NCBI RefSeq assembly: GCF_003576645.1
Contig: NC_044916.1
Location: forward strand, 5,987,442 to 6,051,441
DNA length: 64,000 nucleotides
Reading direction: 5' to 3'
Origin: Ipomoea triloba
Lineage: Eukaryota; Streptophyta; Magnoliopsida; Solanales; Convolvulaceae
Shown: piece by piece, positions 46,651 to 57,879 of the stretch
Layout: every line of letters begins with the position of its first letter
Numbering within the stretch: the stretch's first letter is position 1
Made by a program: the position numbers and the translations under genes
The notes under the pieces: model-generated
Database searches by the model: none
Seen by the model: the letters and a program-made list of their open reading frames with translations, nothing else
Told to the model about the DNA's origin: nothing

Positions 46651-46658
46651 ACATCGTA

Positions 46659-46964
46659 GGGTGTGTTTGGTTGACAGGTTTTGGTATAAGGTATGCGTAT
46701 CAAAGTGATTGTTATTATTTGGTTACGTTGACAGGTTTTTAGAATACTACTATGGGTTTGGAATCCCTCATTAATTGAAAAACTCATACCGTTATTAAAT
46801 AAGGGTTTCATTTCCCTTCATCCTTTCCTCCCCAACTATTAATAATCATTCTCATTCCACCCTATTACTAAACATGCAATATACTTTCACCAAAACTCAT
46901 TACTCTTACCAAGTATTTGATACCCATACCAATTTCGATTGCCACGTGCGAACCAAACACAACC
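46659..46964. mobile_element. Tourist-like MITE, copy 6
   Basis: 306 bp, ends gggtgtgtttggttgac and gcgaaccaaacacaacc, flanked by GTA and TTA (one mismatch). It contains an internal duplication of the left end (tatttggttacgttgacagg). Confidence 0.85.
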
Positions 46965-47055
46965 TTAGATTGAATTGTCCCTTTCAGGACATTTGATAAA
47001 ATCTGAAACGACATAGTAAAGATTAACATGATTCTTTTTGCCCAAATTGAGAAAT

Positions 47056-47350
47056 GATGATCTTAGATTAAAGTAAGCAAGTAGGCATTAATTAAATGAA
47101 TTATTTATTTATTTATTTTGCATCGCGCATGCATGCATTAACGTGCGTAATATATGCTTAAAATGAGGCAGGGCTTGCGTCCATTTTTGGCCTAGCGATT
47201 AGCGTAACCATGCAAATGCTATTGCGTAAGGTTTGGCTTTTTGCATGGTTTTAGGAGAAATTCACTTCAAACTTAAAAATAGATCACAACACAAGGCTGC
47301 TTCCACCTTGATCTGCTCATGCCTACCAGGAGGCAGACAGTTGATTTATA

Positions 47351-47384
<34 letters not shown>

Positions 47385-49553
47385 TTTGGTACCACATGAT
47401 TAATAAGTTGTGTTTTCTATAGGAATCTATTGTAAATAAACATAATTCAATTTGTAATTATTTTGAAGATTGAAATTAATATATTACTATTGTAGTTAAG
47501 GACTTAAGGGTAAGTCTCTTGTGAGACCATTTCACGAACCCTTATTCATGAGATAGACCAGGTCAATATGCAGAGTGATACTTATGTTGAAAAGTGTATA
47601 ATATAGTTAATAATAATAATGAATAAATTATTTGTTACTTATGAGAGAAATTGTAACACTTTTGAAAAAAAAATGTAATACTTTTAAATCAAAATTTAAT
47701 ATTTAGGGGTTAGATAGTTACTTATGAGGAAAAAAAATGTAATACTAATCAAAAATAAATTGATTGATGGTTACTTATGTGAAAATTGTAATACTTTTAA
47801 ATCAAAATGTAATATTAATGGTTGAAAAGTTATTTATAAGAAAAAGAATATTATAATACTTATAAATGAAAGAGTAATACTTATAAAAAAACTCGGTACA
47901 TCTTTGTTAGTTTCTGGTATTATAATTAGAGCCGTCAAAACGGGCTTAGCCCGTCGGGTAAGCCCGTACCGTCCCGCAAGAAGGGCAGAGCGGGCTATTA
48001 TATTTTGGGCCCGTATTTTGGCGGGCCCGCCTAACCCGCGGGGGCCCGCCAAATAAATAAAAAAAAATTTATTAAAATAAATCAATGCTACAATAATAAA
48101 TTTACAACATTAAATAATCTTGTCAACTTAATTATATTACTAACATTATTATATATATATATATATAATTTGAGTTTACAGTAAACCAAAATTCAATTGC
48201 GAAATTGAATTTTGGTTTACAGTTTGTGTGTAAACTGTAAACAAACATTCAATTCTAATTGAATTTTGGTTTACGGTTAACCGTAAATAAAAATTCAATA
48301 TATGTAATTAAGTTTAAAAATATATATATTGTATAAATGATTTTTTTATTGGCTTATGGATTAATACATTCTGTATTTGATTATTTATTAGTTATTATTG
48401 TGTTTAAAAAAATTACAAATGTATTAATATATCTTTACACTATCCAAATTATTTTAGTATATACTTATTACCTTTTTTATAATAATTTTTATTTAAATTT
48501 ATAAATTTTAAAATTTGGTGGTCGCCCGCCAAGGCCTGCGGGCTTAAGGCGGGGCGGGGCAACCATCCATAGGCCTGTATTTTGGCGGGCTTTTTAGCCC
48601 GCCCCTACCATATGGCGGGCTTTGGCGGGACGGGGCCCGCCGGCCCGTTTCGACAACTCTAATTCTAATATTGGATTTTATTACATTAGTAATGTTGACC
48701 GTCTTGGTTTTCATTCATTGGAATTATGTTAATAGTGTTAGTAATTTTTGTGATTTATATAGTATTTGTATATTTTGTTTTGCTAATATTAACTATTTAA
48801 ATAAAAGACAAAGAAGTGAAGAGCACCAATGGAGTTTATCTCTCAGATATTGAATGGAAAAAAAAAAAATTGATGCCCATGCGTTATTTATAAATAATAT
48901 GAACAACAAAAGTCCACGCTAGATGTTGAGAGATTAGGATGTACACATGGCAAGTGACGATGATGAGACATTTTATTATCTGAACATGGTATTAATATGA
49001 ATGCGGTGTTCCCTAGTCCGTAGATTAAGGCTTACAGAACACCATGTGCTTATAAGCATTATATTGTACCATATGAATGGCGTTTAAATGCCCACGGACC
49101 ACCACGTTCATATAATACAATGTTTTTTGCGCTCTCAATGAGACTAATTGGAGATCATTAAGATTCAATCCCTATTAATACTCTTAAATGTTATCAAAAC
49201 AAATTCTCTTAACATCTTATGTATATTTTGAATTACATAGATGTTTATTATAGTGTTTTGGTTAGGAGTTTATTTTTTAAAAAATATAATACATTTCTTA
49301 AATTGATGTGTCTCTTAATTTAATCCAGAAAACTTTAAAAGATTTTTAAAACTTAACTAAATAGGATTTGACTAGTGGTTTAAGGATATCCACATTAGTG
49401 TTTTTTGTGGAGTTACTGATGGGAATGAAGTTTTTTGTCTTACAAATTTTTTTTTTTTTTTTTTTTGAGCCCGAGTGAATGGGCAAATGATGCTCAAGAT
49501 GCCCATTTTGCGCATTGGGGCTCAACTGGACTCGAAAAAGGATTTCTTTTGTC
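47056..49553. repeat. segmental duplication, copy 2 (upstream of desaturase B)
   Basis: Collinear with 29886-34740 (anchors given there). It lacks the Harbinger-like, SINE and palindrome-ended insertions of copy 1, but has its own: an (ATT)n-bearing segment at 47265-47390, the GC-rich hAT at 47927, and part of the 49440-49465 T-run. Confidence 0.9.
47927..48661. mobile_element. hAT-type element with GCGGGC-rich ends, second copy
   Basis: 735 bp. Ends tagagccgtcaaaacgggc and gcccgtttcgacaactcta are inverted. Flanks attataat (47919-47926) and attctaat (48662-48669) are an 8-bp duplication with one mismatch. GC-rich ends, AT-rich centre, plus internal inverted repeats (gtttacagtaaaccaaaattc and partners, 48173-48290). 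Absent from segmental copy 1. Confidence 0.88.
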
Positions 49554-49689
49554 AGAATCATTTTTTTAAAATATTTTTTCTTCCTTTTTTTTTTTTTTCT
49601 CTCTATCTCTCTATTCTCTTAATTGGCATGATAAAAACTCCAATATAAAATTATGTCTATATATTGAGGTTGCTCTAAGTATGTGTTAA

Positions 49690-49812
49690 TAGCCGTGTAG
49701 AAGTAACCAACTTAGTTGGCGTGAATAGTACGGGTCTTGCACTCGAGTTCGGAAGTTTGAATCCATTTTGTATTGAAAAAAAAAAGAAAAAAAAAAGAAA
49801 AAAAAAACACCG
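49690..49812 (+). mobile_element. tRNA-derived SINE with A-rich tail
   Basis: accaacttagttggcgtgaat (A box) and tcggaagtttgaatcc (B box) about 35 nt apart, ending in about 35 A interrupted by G. Flanks gccgtgtagaagta and accgtggaaggta are a plausible imperfect target duplication. About 230 bp before gene B. Confidence 0.6.
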
Positions 49813-49945
49813 TGGAAGGTACAAAGTTATATTCATTTCGTGATACACGATATATAATTTATGAGTATATGGTTGGGTTAAAATAATGAACGATTAAGAT
49901 GACTTCGAATCGCGCGAGACACACTGTCTAGCTCGCAAAAGGGAA

Positions 49946-50040
49946 ATTATTTATATACGTAACGTTTAATACACTCAACAAGTTTCAGAAGTCCTCAAAA
50001 TTTAAGTCCAGCAAAACCAAAGGCAAACACGTAGGAGAAA
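49946..50040 (+). promoter_or_regulatory. core promoter/5' UTR of desaturase B
   Basis: Nearly identical to the 95 bp before gene A. TATA candidate ttatttatatacg (49948-49960), about 85 bp before the ATG. Confidence 0.6.
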
Positions 50041-53000
50041 ATGGCATTATTCCTCTCACTGTGGACACCAAACGCTAAATCATCTCTTCCCTTTTCGCCC
50101 CAAATCTTCCCTTTACGCCGGAAAACGCAAACCGGAATTCTTCTTCGTAACTATCCCACCATTTGCCCAACCAAACCAGGACAAAATCCATTCACTTATC
50201 GCAATGGAGAAATACAACATACTCTTTCTACAAAGTTATCACCCATTGTAAGGGCGGCGGCAACGCCGGGTTCTAACGACGACGGAGAATACATGCCGCC
50301 GGCGCCGGCGCCTGGGTCGCCGGCGAGAATGTTGAAATTTTTGGAGGCGGCGCCGGCGTCGCCGACAGGGGCGGTGCTGGTTGCGTCGACGCATTTGCTG
50401 TGCCTGTTTGCCCCATTTTGTTTCAGTTGGGATGCCGCCGGCGTTGCGGTGGAGTTGGCCGTCGTGACGGGCGCGTTGGGTGTTACTCTCTCTTATCATA
50501 GGAATCTGTGTCACCGGAGTTTCAAGCTTCCCAAGTGGCTTGAGTACCTGTTTGCCTACTGTGGTGCTCATGCACTTCAGGTCAATTTTCAATATATTCC
50601 TTGTTTAATTTAATTACTTGGTTATGAAAAATTAAATTAAAAATAACTTCAGTCAAGCCTATATTATTTAGAGACGTATTTATTAAGAGATGTCAAATGG
50701 ATACACATTCAATTCTTGCATGGATTGCGTGCCAAATGTTCACATATATGCATAGTAACTTGAAGTAGTTGGAAAAATGTAGAAATCATGTAGTTGGAAA
50801 AGAATTAAATACGTACTGGTCATATTTCTTGTGGAAAAATGTTACAGCTTACAAGTGTCCCATTTGAATGTTTGTTACATTCTAAATGGGTAGTCACATA
50901 GAATCAATCTCTTGGTGGGAATATTGATTCTTTGAGTTGAGAAAATATAGAACTGATACTACATTATAGTAATATTTTTTTGAGTGAGAAAACTCGCAAT
51001 TACTACTCGAGGTATACATTAGGTAAGCCAATCTTATGACCTTAATTAGTTGACAAATGATCATAAGAAGATAAACTTGTCCATAACTGGCCAACTCAAA
51101 TCAAGAAGATTTAATATGTTACTCTTGTTGAGAGTCAAACTTGTAATATAATCTTGTGATTACATGCATTTGACTAACTTGGTTGTGATTGTCTCCGATT
51201 TATTTATTTATTTATTTTTGGGTCATATACAAAGGAGTATTAGCATATTCTAAACATTTTTGACTAATGAAAAACCCTTTGATTTAACAGTGTATAAATC
51301 TTAGCTTTTGTAATTTATCATTTTTTTTGTTTTTTTAGGGGGATCCAATTGGTTGGGTGAGAACCCATAGACAGCACCACCAGCATTGTGATTCTGAGAA
51401 AGATCCTCATAGTCCCATTCAAGGATTTTGGTATAGTCACCTTGGCTGGTTGCTTGACTTCAATTCTACTAACGAAAGGGTAATATTTATAATGCTCATC
51501 AGCTCCCTCAAATTCTCTACATTTTGCATTTGAAATGTTAGAGATTTGTTTTATTTAATTTGTGTTAGTGGATACTTTTTTGCAGGCTGAAATGCCAACA
51601 AATGCTGGGGATTTGGAGAGTCAATTCTTCTATAAATTCATTCAACGCACCTATATTATACATCCCATTTTACTTACAGCATTGTTGTATGTTATCGGCG
51701 GATTTCCTTATGTAGTTTGGGGCATGGTAAGCATTTCACTTATTCTTTTTTTGTTAATTTATTTTTTTATTTCTTTTCTCATGTCCATTATTGCATGCTG
51801 CCATGAAATTAGTCACAATAGATAGCTACAAAATACTGGCAATTTACGAAGGATGTGCTTACACTACAAGAAATTTCAAATTTAGTGAGAATAGAAGTTG
51901 TCACCAAAACTATCGTTTTTGGTCACTATTGAAATTAGTGACCAATTTTTAAAGTCGTCATCTGTCGTCACTATATCCACCGTCACTACTACAATAGTGA
52001 CGACTTTTGAAAAGTTGTCACAATTACTAAAGATTTTGTGACAATGTTTACGTACACTAATAGTTTTTGAGTGATACCAATAATGGTCACAATAAATGTA
52101 CAATTTGTGACCTAATATGTTATTACAAAAAGTTAATTTAGTGACAACTAAAATTGTTTCAATTAATTATTTTATTGTGACAATACTTCAGTCACAATAA
52201 TTGTACTTATTTGTGAAAGTTGTTCTTGACACAAAAATGATTATCAGTGACAAAAAAATTACAAATAATTAATTTATTGTAACAATAAATATAGTAACAA
52301 ATATTATATTTAACATTATCTTTTCTTAATATTTTTTAAACAAATACCCAAAACAAATTTAATATTTTTAATTTAAAAAATAAAAATAAATGCTGCTTAG
52401 AAGCCTCATGCTTCATTAATAATGAAGTCCGAGGGTTCTATTTTACTGCACAACCAATTTTTGAATTGGATGTGCAGTAAAAGGGGGCGTTGAGCTCCCC
52501 TTTTAAAGAGGGAGCTCAACACCCCTTTTCTCTATTTCTTTCGATGTGGGATCAAAATTTGATCCGACATCACTTTTTTTTTCTTTTTTTTTTTAAAAAA
52601 AAATTTTAAGTTTATTATTATTATTATTATTATTGTTGTTGTTGTTGTTGTTGTTGTTATATATATTTGATACAACCATTTTGTACCAAAATTGTACTAA
52701 GAGAATAACTCTTAATGTACAAATAATAGACTACTGTGGTTATGAGTAATAATTCAATTAATTGAGTTTTTATTTTGAGAAATTATTACTTAGCGTAATC
52801 AATCTAACTAAATTATACTTTAACTAATTCGATTAATTGGTCCATAACCAAATTTTTATTTTATATTATATATTTGATACAACTATATTGTAAAAATTGT
52901 TCTACATTGGATGATTCTTAATGTACAAATAATTGACTATTGGTGTTAGGGTAGTCATCCAGTTCATTTAATAAATTTTGAATCAAATTTAGAGATAAAG

Positions 53001-54128
53001 ACATACACCATATTGATAGAAGAACAAGCAATCCCTAGTAATGACGTTCTTAGTAGCAACTAATTACTCAACACAATTATCATAAATTAGTGACAAAACT
53101 TGAAATCAACACAATTATTGTCACAATTTAGTAATTTTTTTTACGGAATTATAGAGCGTCGCACATATTTGTAACAATTTCATCACAAAAAATGACAATA
53201 TTAGTGACAATAGTATTTTTTCTCACAATTATTTGTCATTTATAATAGTACTAACGACCAATTGTATTTTTATTGACAAAATATGTTGTCACAAATATTA
53301 TAAACAAGAGTGACCAACAACTATTTGTCACAAAACGTATTAATATTTGTGTCTACATTATATTTTGTCACAACTACATTCGTTCCCGCCATAATTATAA
53401 TGCCGCCAAAATGCACATACATTTAGTGACAACAAATAGTGACAGTATATGTTACGACACTATTATTCTAGTAATAGTGACAACTTACTGGTAACAAATA
53501 CTTACTTGTCACAATTACCATAGTATTAGTGACTAAAAAAAGGATATCACAATTATCCCACATAATAGTGTCGAATTATTTTTTTGGTCACAAAAAGTGT
53601 ATTATTTGTGACTAAATTACAAAGTGTCACAAAAGATTTGTCACTAAATGTCTTCATTCTTGTAGTGAATTAATCTCAACATACCCTTTAAACTAATATA
53701 CTATTAACTATTATAGGGAGTAAGAGCTGTGTTAATGTACCACATAACATTTCTTGTGAATTCTGCTTGTCACTTATGGGGAACTCAAGTATGGAATACA
53801 GGCGATCTATCTAGAAACAATTGGTTAGTTAAAACATTCGATATTTTTCCATTTACATATGTTTGTATAGTATTATCATATTCACGCCAACTAATCATCA
53901 AAAGTTTTGATGTGTATTATTATTAGGTTAGTGGCGTTGTTAACCTTTGGAGAGGGTTGGCATAACAACCACCATGCCTTTGAGTTTTCAGCTAAACATG
54001 GGCTGGAGTGGTGGCAACTTGACATAACTTGGTATATTGTGTGGATCCTTCAAGCTCTTGGTTTAGCGTCTGATGTTAAGTTGCCCACTGAAACTCAAAA
54101 AAGAAAGATGGCCTTCAACAATAGCTAA
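50041..54128 (+). CDS. FAD5-like: plastid acyl-lipid desaturase (FAD5/ADS type), gene B
   Basis: Exons 50041-50580, 51339-51479, 51586-51726, 53717-53823 and 53927-54128 (540/141/141/107/202 nt) with GT-AG borders encode 376 aa. Histidine boxes: HRNLCH (153-158), HRQHH (190-194), HNNHH (322-326). The transit-like N-terminus ends in IVRAAA, as in A. Family and reaction as proposed for FAD5/ADS3: desaturation of a plastid-lipid acyl chain using ferredoxin. Unlike A and C it keeps the family-typical GDP before box 2, but has VRTHR where A and C have VSTHR. The C-terminus KRKMAFNNS resembles C, so B probably keeps the ancestral end. The polyadenylation-like aataaa at 54246 lies in a stretch conserved with C. 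Intron 3 (1990 bp) contains a 1.8-kb CACTA element. Gene B is the closest relative of A. Confidence 0.94.
51862..53667. mobile_element. non-autonomous CACTA element in gene B intron 3
   Basis: 1806 bp. Ends cactacaagaaatttc and tcattcttgtagtg are inverted (CACTACAAGAA), with abundant sub-terminal ttgtcac/gtgacaa motifs, the En/Spm pattern. No transposase ORF. The gene A site (gtgcttaaattaatctc, 43711) equals the two B flanks joined directly. The expected 3-bp duplication is not seen: tta precedes and aat follows. An internal palindromic block (ttactgcacaac ... tgcagtaa, then ggcgttgagctcccc / ggagctcaacacc, 52445-52530) may be a nested insertion. Confidence 0.9.
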
Positions 54129-54300
54129 GTGCTGAGGGCTGAGGAGCAGTACAGTGGCATAATATATTTGTTATTTAAATAGGGGATATGATATTAGCTA
54201 GGGTTGTTGGTTGGAAGGTTATTGTTTGTTTGTTTAATTTGTTTTAATAAATATGAGAATGTCCATCACTGCAGCAAGTAGCAATTATTCGAGGATAAGT
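54129..54300 (+). terminator. 3' UTR of gene B with poly(A) signal
   Basis: aataaa at 54246-54251 inside tttaataaatatgagaa, followed by catcactgcag. The same order (tttaaataggggatat, then tttaataaatatggg, then cactactgcac) follows gene C at 62410-62585, so this 3' end is ancestral. Confidence 0.6.
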
Positions 54301-54738
54301 ATACATACTAAAAGTTTTTTAAATGCTATTGTTATTATTGTTGTTGTTATTCAATTTTTTTTTTTTGGTAATAACTAATAAGTATTGATCTTGATTCTAA
54401 ATTATGCTATATCAATTGTACTATTATTGTTATTTAATTAATCTTATTTTATGTATGTTGTTCTCCACCTTTGCTATGTTCAACTCAATTAACTTCAATT
54501 GGCTCATAGCGAGTTACATATATAAGATAAATTATTTAAAATAAATCATGGGATAAGAGGTATTCTCAAGAATGCTATTCAATTAAGTACTTATTTCGTG
54601 AATCAAACGTGTCGTAATTGTAAAACTAATTAGGACATCAATATTGTATGGCACATAGTCCAATTTCAATAGTTTCCTTTTGATAGGATCATGCAATTAG
54701 TTAAAAAGTTAGTTGAGACAAATGATGAGATAAAGGCA

Positions 54739-55029
54739 CACTACTACAGTTATAGGCTTACTTTTTAGGTCGGTTATTTTTGTAATTTACGTCGATTATT
54801 AAAATGACGTAAAAGACATCGACGTAGTATATTAAATTATATATAGACGCCTGTTCACCAACCAACGTCGATACTATCATATATATGTCGGTTATACACA
54901 AACCGACATATAACCAATGTATATTTTTCTTTAAAAAAGTAGTTTAGACATCAGTTCTAAAGAAGAACCAATGTCTATACCGTAGTATACTTCAGTTATC
55001 CTTAAAAATCAACATCTATAATTTTATAT
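54739..55029. mobile_element. CACTA-like left end with CGGTT/AACCG repeats
   Basis: cactactacagttatagg then ggtcggttatttttg, gtcggttataca, aaccgacatataacc and acatcagttctaaag: sub-terminal inverted repeats of a CACTA-type element. It is interrupted here by the assembly join at 55030. The fuller copy runs from 56016 to at least 56600 (aaccgacatc, gacgtcggttatgc). No right end seen before the gap at 57437. Confidence 0.6.
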
Positions 55030-55030
55030 N

Positions 55031-55405
55031 TTGTGAATTCTGCTTGTCACTTATGGGGAACTCAAGTATGGAATACAGGCGATCTATCTAGAAACAATTG
55101 GTTAGTTAAAACATTCGATATTTTTCCATTTACATATGTTTGTATAGTATTATCATATTCACGCCAACTAATCATCAAAAGTTTTGATGTGTATTATTAT
55201 TAGGTTAGTGGCGTTGTTAACCTTTGGAGAGGGTTGGCATAACAACCACCATGCCTTTGAGTTTTCAGCTAAACATGGGCTGGAGTGGTGGCAACTTGAC
55301 ATAACTTGGTATATTGTGTGGATCCTTCAAGCTCTTGGTTTAGCGTCTGATGTTAAGTTGCCCACTGAAACTCAAAAAAGAAAGATGGCCTTCAACAATA
55401 GCTAA
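55031..55405 (+). pseudogene. second copy of gene B exons 4 (partial) and 5, probably an assembly artefact
   Basis: 55031-55100 (from [10 protein letters not shown]) and 55204-55405 reproduce 53754-53823 and 53927-54128 at a constant offset of 1277, apparently without differences. There is no exon 1-3 copy and it starts directly after a single N. Do not count it as a gene. Confidence 0.85.
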
Positions 55406-56293
55406 GTGCTGAGGGCTGAGGAGCAGTACAGTGGCATAATATATTTGTTATTTAAATAGGGGATATGATATTAGCTAGGGTTGTTGGTTGGAAGGTTATT
55501 GTTTGTTTGTTTAATTTGTTTTAATAAATATGAGAATGTCCATCACTGCAGCAAGTAGCAATTATTCGAGGATAAGTATACATACTAAAAGTTTTTTAAA
55601 TGCTATTGTTATTATTGTTGTTGTTATTCAATTTTTTTTTTTTGGTAATAACTAATAAGTATTGATCTTGATTCTAAATTATGCTATATCAATTGTACTA
55701 TTATTGTTATTTAATTAATCTTATTTTATGTATGTTGTTCTCCACCTTTGCTATGTTCAACTCAATTAACTTCAATTGGCTCATAGCGAGTTACATATAT
55801 AAGATAAATTATTTAAAATAAATCATGGGATAAGAGGTATTCTCAAGAATGCTATTCAATTAAGTACTTATTTCGTGAATCAAACGTGTCGTAATTGTAA
55901 AACTAATTAGGACATCAATATTGTATGGCACATAGTCCAATTTCAATAGTTTCCTTTTGATAGGATCATGCAATTAGTTAAAAAGTTAGTTGAGACAAAT
56001 GATGAGATAAAGGCACACTACTACAGTTATAGGCTTACTTTTTAGGTCGGTTATTTTTGTAATTTACGTCGATTATTAAAATGACGTAAAAGACATCGAC
56101 GTAGTATATTAAATTATATATAGACGCCTGTTCACCAACCAACGTCGATACTATCATATATATGTCGGTTATACACAAACCGACATATAACCAATGTATA
56201 TTTTTCTTTAAAAAAGTAGTTTAGACATCAGTTCTAAAGAAGAACCAATGTCTATACCGTAGTATACTTCAGTTATCCTTAAAAATCAACATC

Positions 56294-56306
<13 letters not shown>
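55031..56306. repeat. 1.28-kb duplicate of 53754-55029 adjoining a single N
   Basis: Coding and non-coding parts match throughout, including T-runs and the CACTA-like end. The first copy breaks off in ttttatat, exactly where the second enters a long AT microsatellite. That is the expected picture for two overlapping contigs placed end to end. Confidence 0.9.
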
Positions 56307-56357
<51 letters not shown>

Positions 56358-56403
56358 TATATAAAATAGACACAGGTTCTAAGTTAGAACCAATTTATTG
56401 TAT

Positions 56404-56452
<49 letters not shown>
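56305..56452. repeat. (AT)n and (TAA)n microsatellites
   Basis: AT tract 56305-56352 and TAA tract 56408-56452, within the CACTA-like element. Confidence 0.95.
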
Positions 56453-56454
<2 letters not shown>

Positions 56455-56606
56455 GGCAATAGAACCGACATCATTATTTTTTTTTAAATTAATACAATGG
56501 ACCTTAGAACCGACATCTATTATATTTAATAAAAACAAATGTAAATAAACGACGTCGGTTATGCTTAAGAGCCGACATCATTATTTTCTTAAAAAAATTA
56601 ATACAA

Positions 56607-56720
56607 TAAACGTTGGTGGTGATGATTGTGGTGGTGGTGGTTGTGGTTGTGGTGGTGGTGGTGGTGGTGGCGGTGATGGTGATGGTGGTGGTGTGATGGT
56701 GGCAGTGGTGGTGGTGTTAT
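56607..56720. repeat. GGT/GAT-rich minisatellite
   Basis: Irregular ggtggtggtgatggt repeat on the plus strand. Confidence 0.9.
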
Positions 56721-56743
56721 ATTGATGATGTCAATTGACCGTG

Positions 56744-56985
56744 TCAGGATCAAACACTTACCATTACTCCAAAAGCTAAAGCTAACAATGAAGGCATAAC
56801 TTTATTTATTTATACTTGCATAACATAGTCAGCGCCACGTTGTAACCTACTATGGTACCAATTGTCAAGATCAAACACTTACCACTACGCCAAAAACTAT
56901 AACTAAGTAACGGATGCACAACTTTATTTCCTCATACTTGTGTAGCAATCAGCGCAACGCTTTGATAGTATGATGTAGGACCCGG
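56744..56985. repeat. two-copy tandem duplication, ~120-bp period
   Basis: gtcaggatcaaacacttacc (56744) recurs as gtcaagatcaaacacttacc (56864), each followed by ccaaaa-ctata/agctaa and caactttattt. Diverged. The tggtaccaattgtcaagatc phrase hints at LTR/primer-site sequence but is not conclusive. Confidence 0.75.
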
Positions 56986-56999
56986 ATCTCTAAGCCGTA

Positions 57000-57378
57000 G
57001 CCCAATAGGCCGGTAAAATTTAACAATAAGTTGATTTTAAATATTTTTTTAAAATAGAATGTGGATGGCTTTTCCATCGATGGAGAAGTCAACCATTTTC
57101 TCCAACCAGTTGGATGGAGAAGTCCACCTGGCTTCTTCAATTCGTCCAACTAGATGATAGCTTCTTCGTCAAGATCAGGGTGAAGAAGCCATGATAGCTT
57201 TTCTACCTATTTTTTTAAAAATAATTTAATTTATTTATTGCATTAAAAAGACAAATTAATATATTTAGTTATTATTTTAATTTTTAAATTTGTAAGTTCG
57301 TCTAATTTTATTTTTTTTTGAAGGTAGTTCGTCTAATTTTTTTTTCACATAAATTTCATGAGCTGATTTGATTCTTCC
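57000..57378. other. non-coding DNA
   Basis: No gene recognised. tggatggcttttccatcgatggagaagtcaac forms short inverted repeats. Confidence 0.4.
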
Positions 57379-57404
57379 CCCCCCCCCCCCCCCCCCCCCC
57401 CCCT

Positions 57405-57436
<32 letters not shown>

Positions 57437-57835
57437 NNNNNNNNNNNNNNNNNNNNNNNNNNNNNNNNNNNNNNNNNNNNNNNNNNNNNNNNNNNNNNNN
57501 NNNNNNNNNNNNNNNNNNNNNNNNNNNNNNNNNNNNNNNNNNNNNNNNNNNNNNNNNNNNNNNNNNNNNNNNNNNNNNNNNNNNNNNNNNNNNNNNNNNN
57601 NNNNNNNNNNNNNNNNNNNNNNNNNNNNNNNNNNNNNNNNNNNNNNNNNNNNNNNNNNNNNNNNNNNNNNNNNNNNNNNNNNNNNNNNNNNNNNNNNNNN
57701 NNNNNNNNNNNNNNNNNNNNNNNNNNNNNNNNNNNNNNNNNNNNNNNNNNNNNNNNNNNNNNNNNNNNNNNNNNNNNNNNNNNNNNNNNNNNNNNNNNNN
57801 NNNNNNNNNNNNNNNNNNNNNNNNNNNNNNNNNNN
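57437..57835. other. assembly gap (399 N) with poly-C/poly-T on both sides
   Basis: Before the gap a C-run (57379-57403) leads into a T-run. After it another C-run (57836-57854) leads into another T-run. The same C-then-T order on both sides suggests the flanks may be the same homopolymer tract read twice. Confidence 0.95.
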
Positions 57836-57879
57836 CCCCCCCCCCCCCCCCCCCTTTTTTTTTTTTTTTTTTTTTTATG

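Noticed and set aside
55184..55405. Fourth desaturase gene fragment
   Set aside because: Exact copy of gene B exon 5 next to a single N; an assembly duplicate is more likely than a gene.
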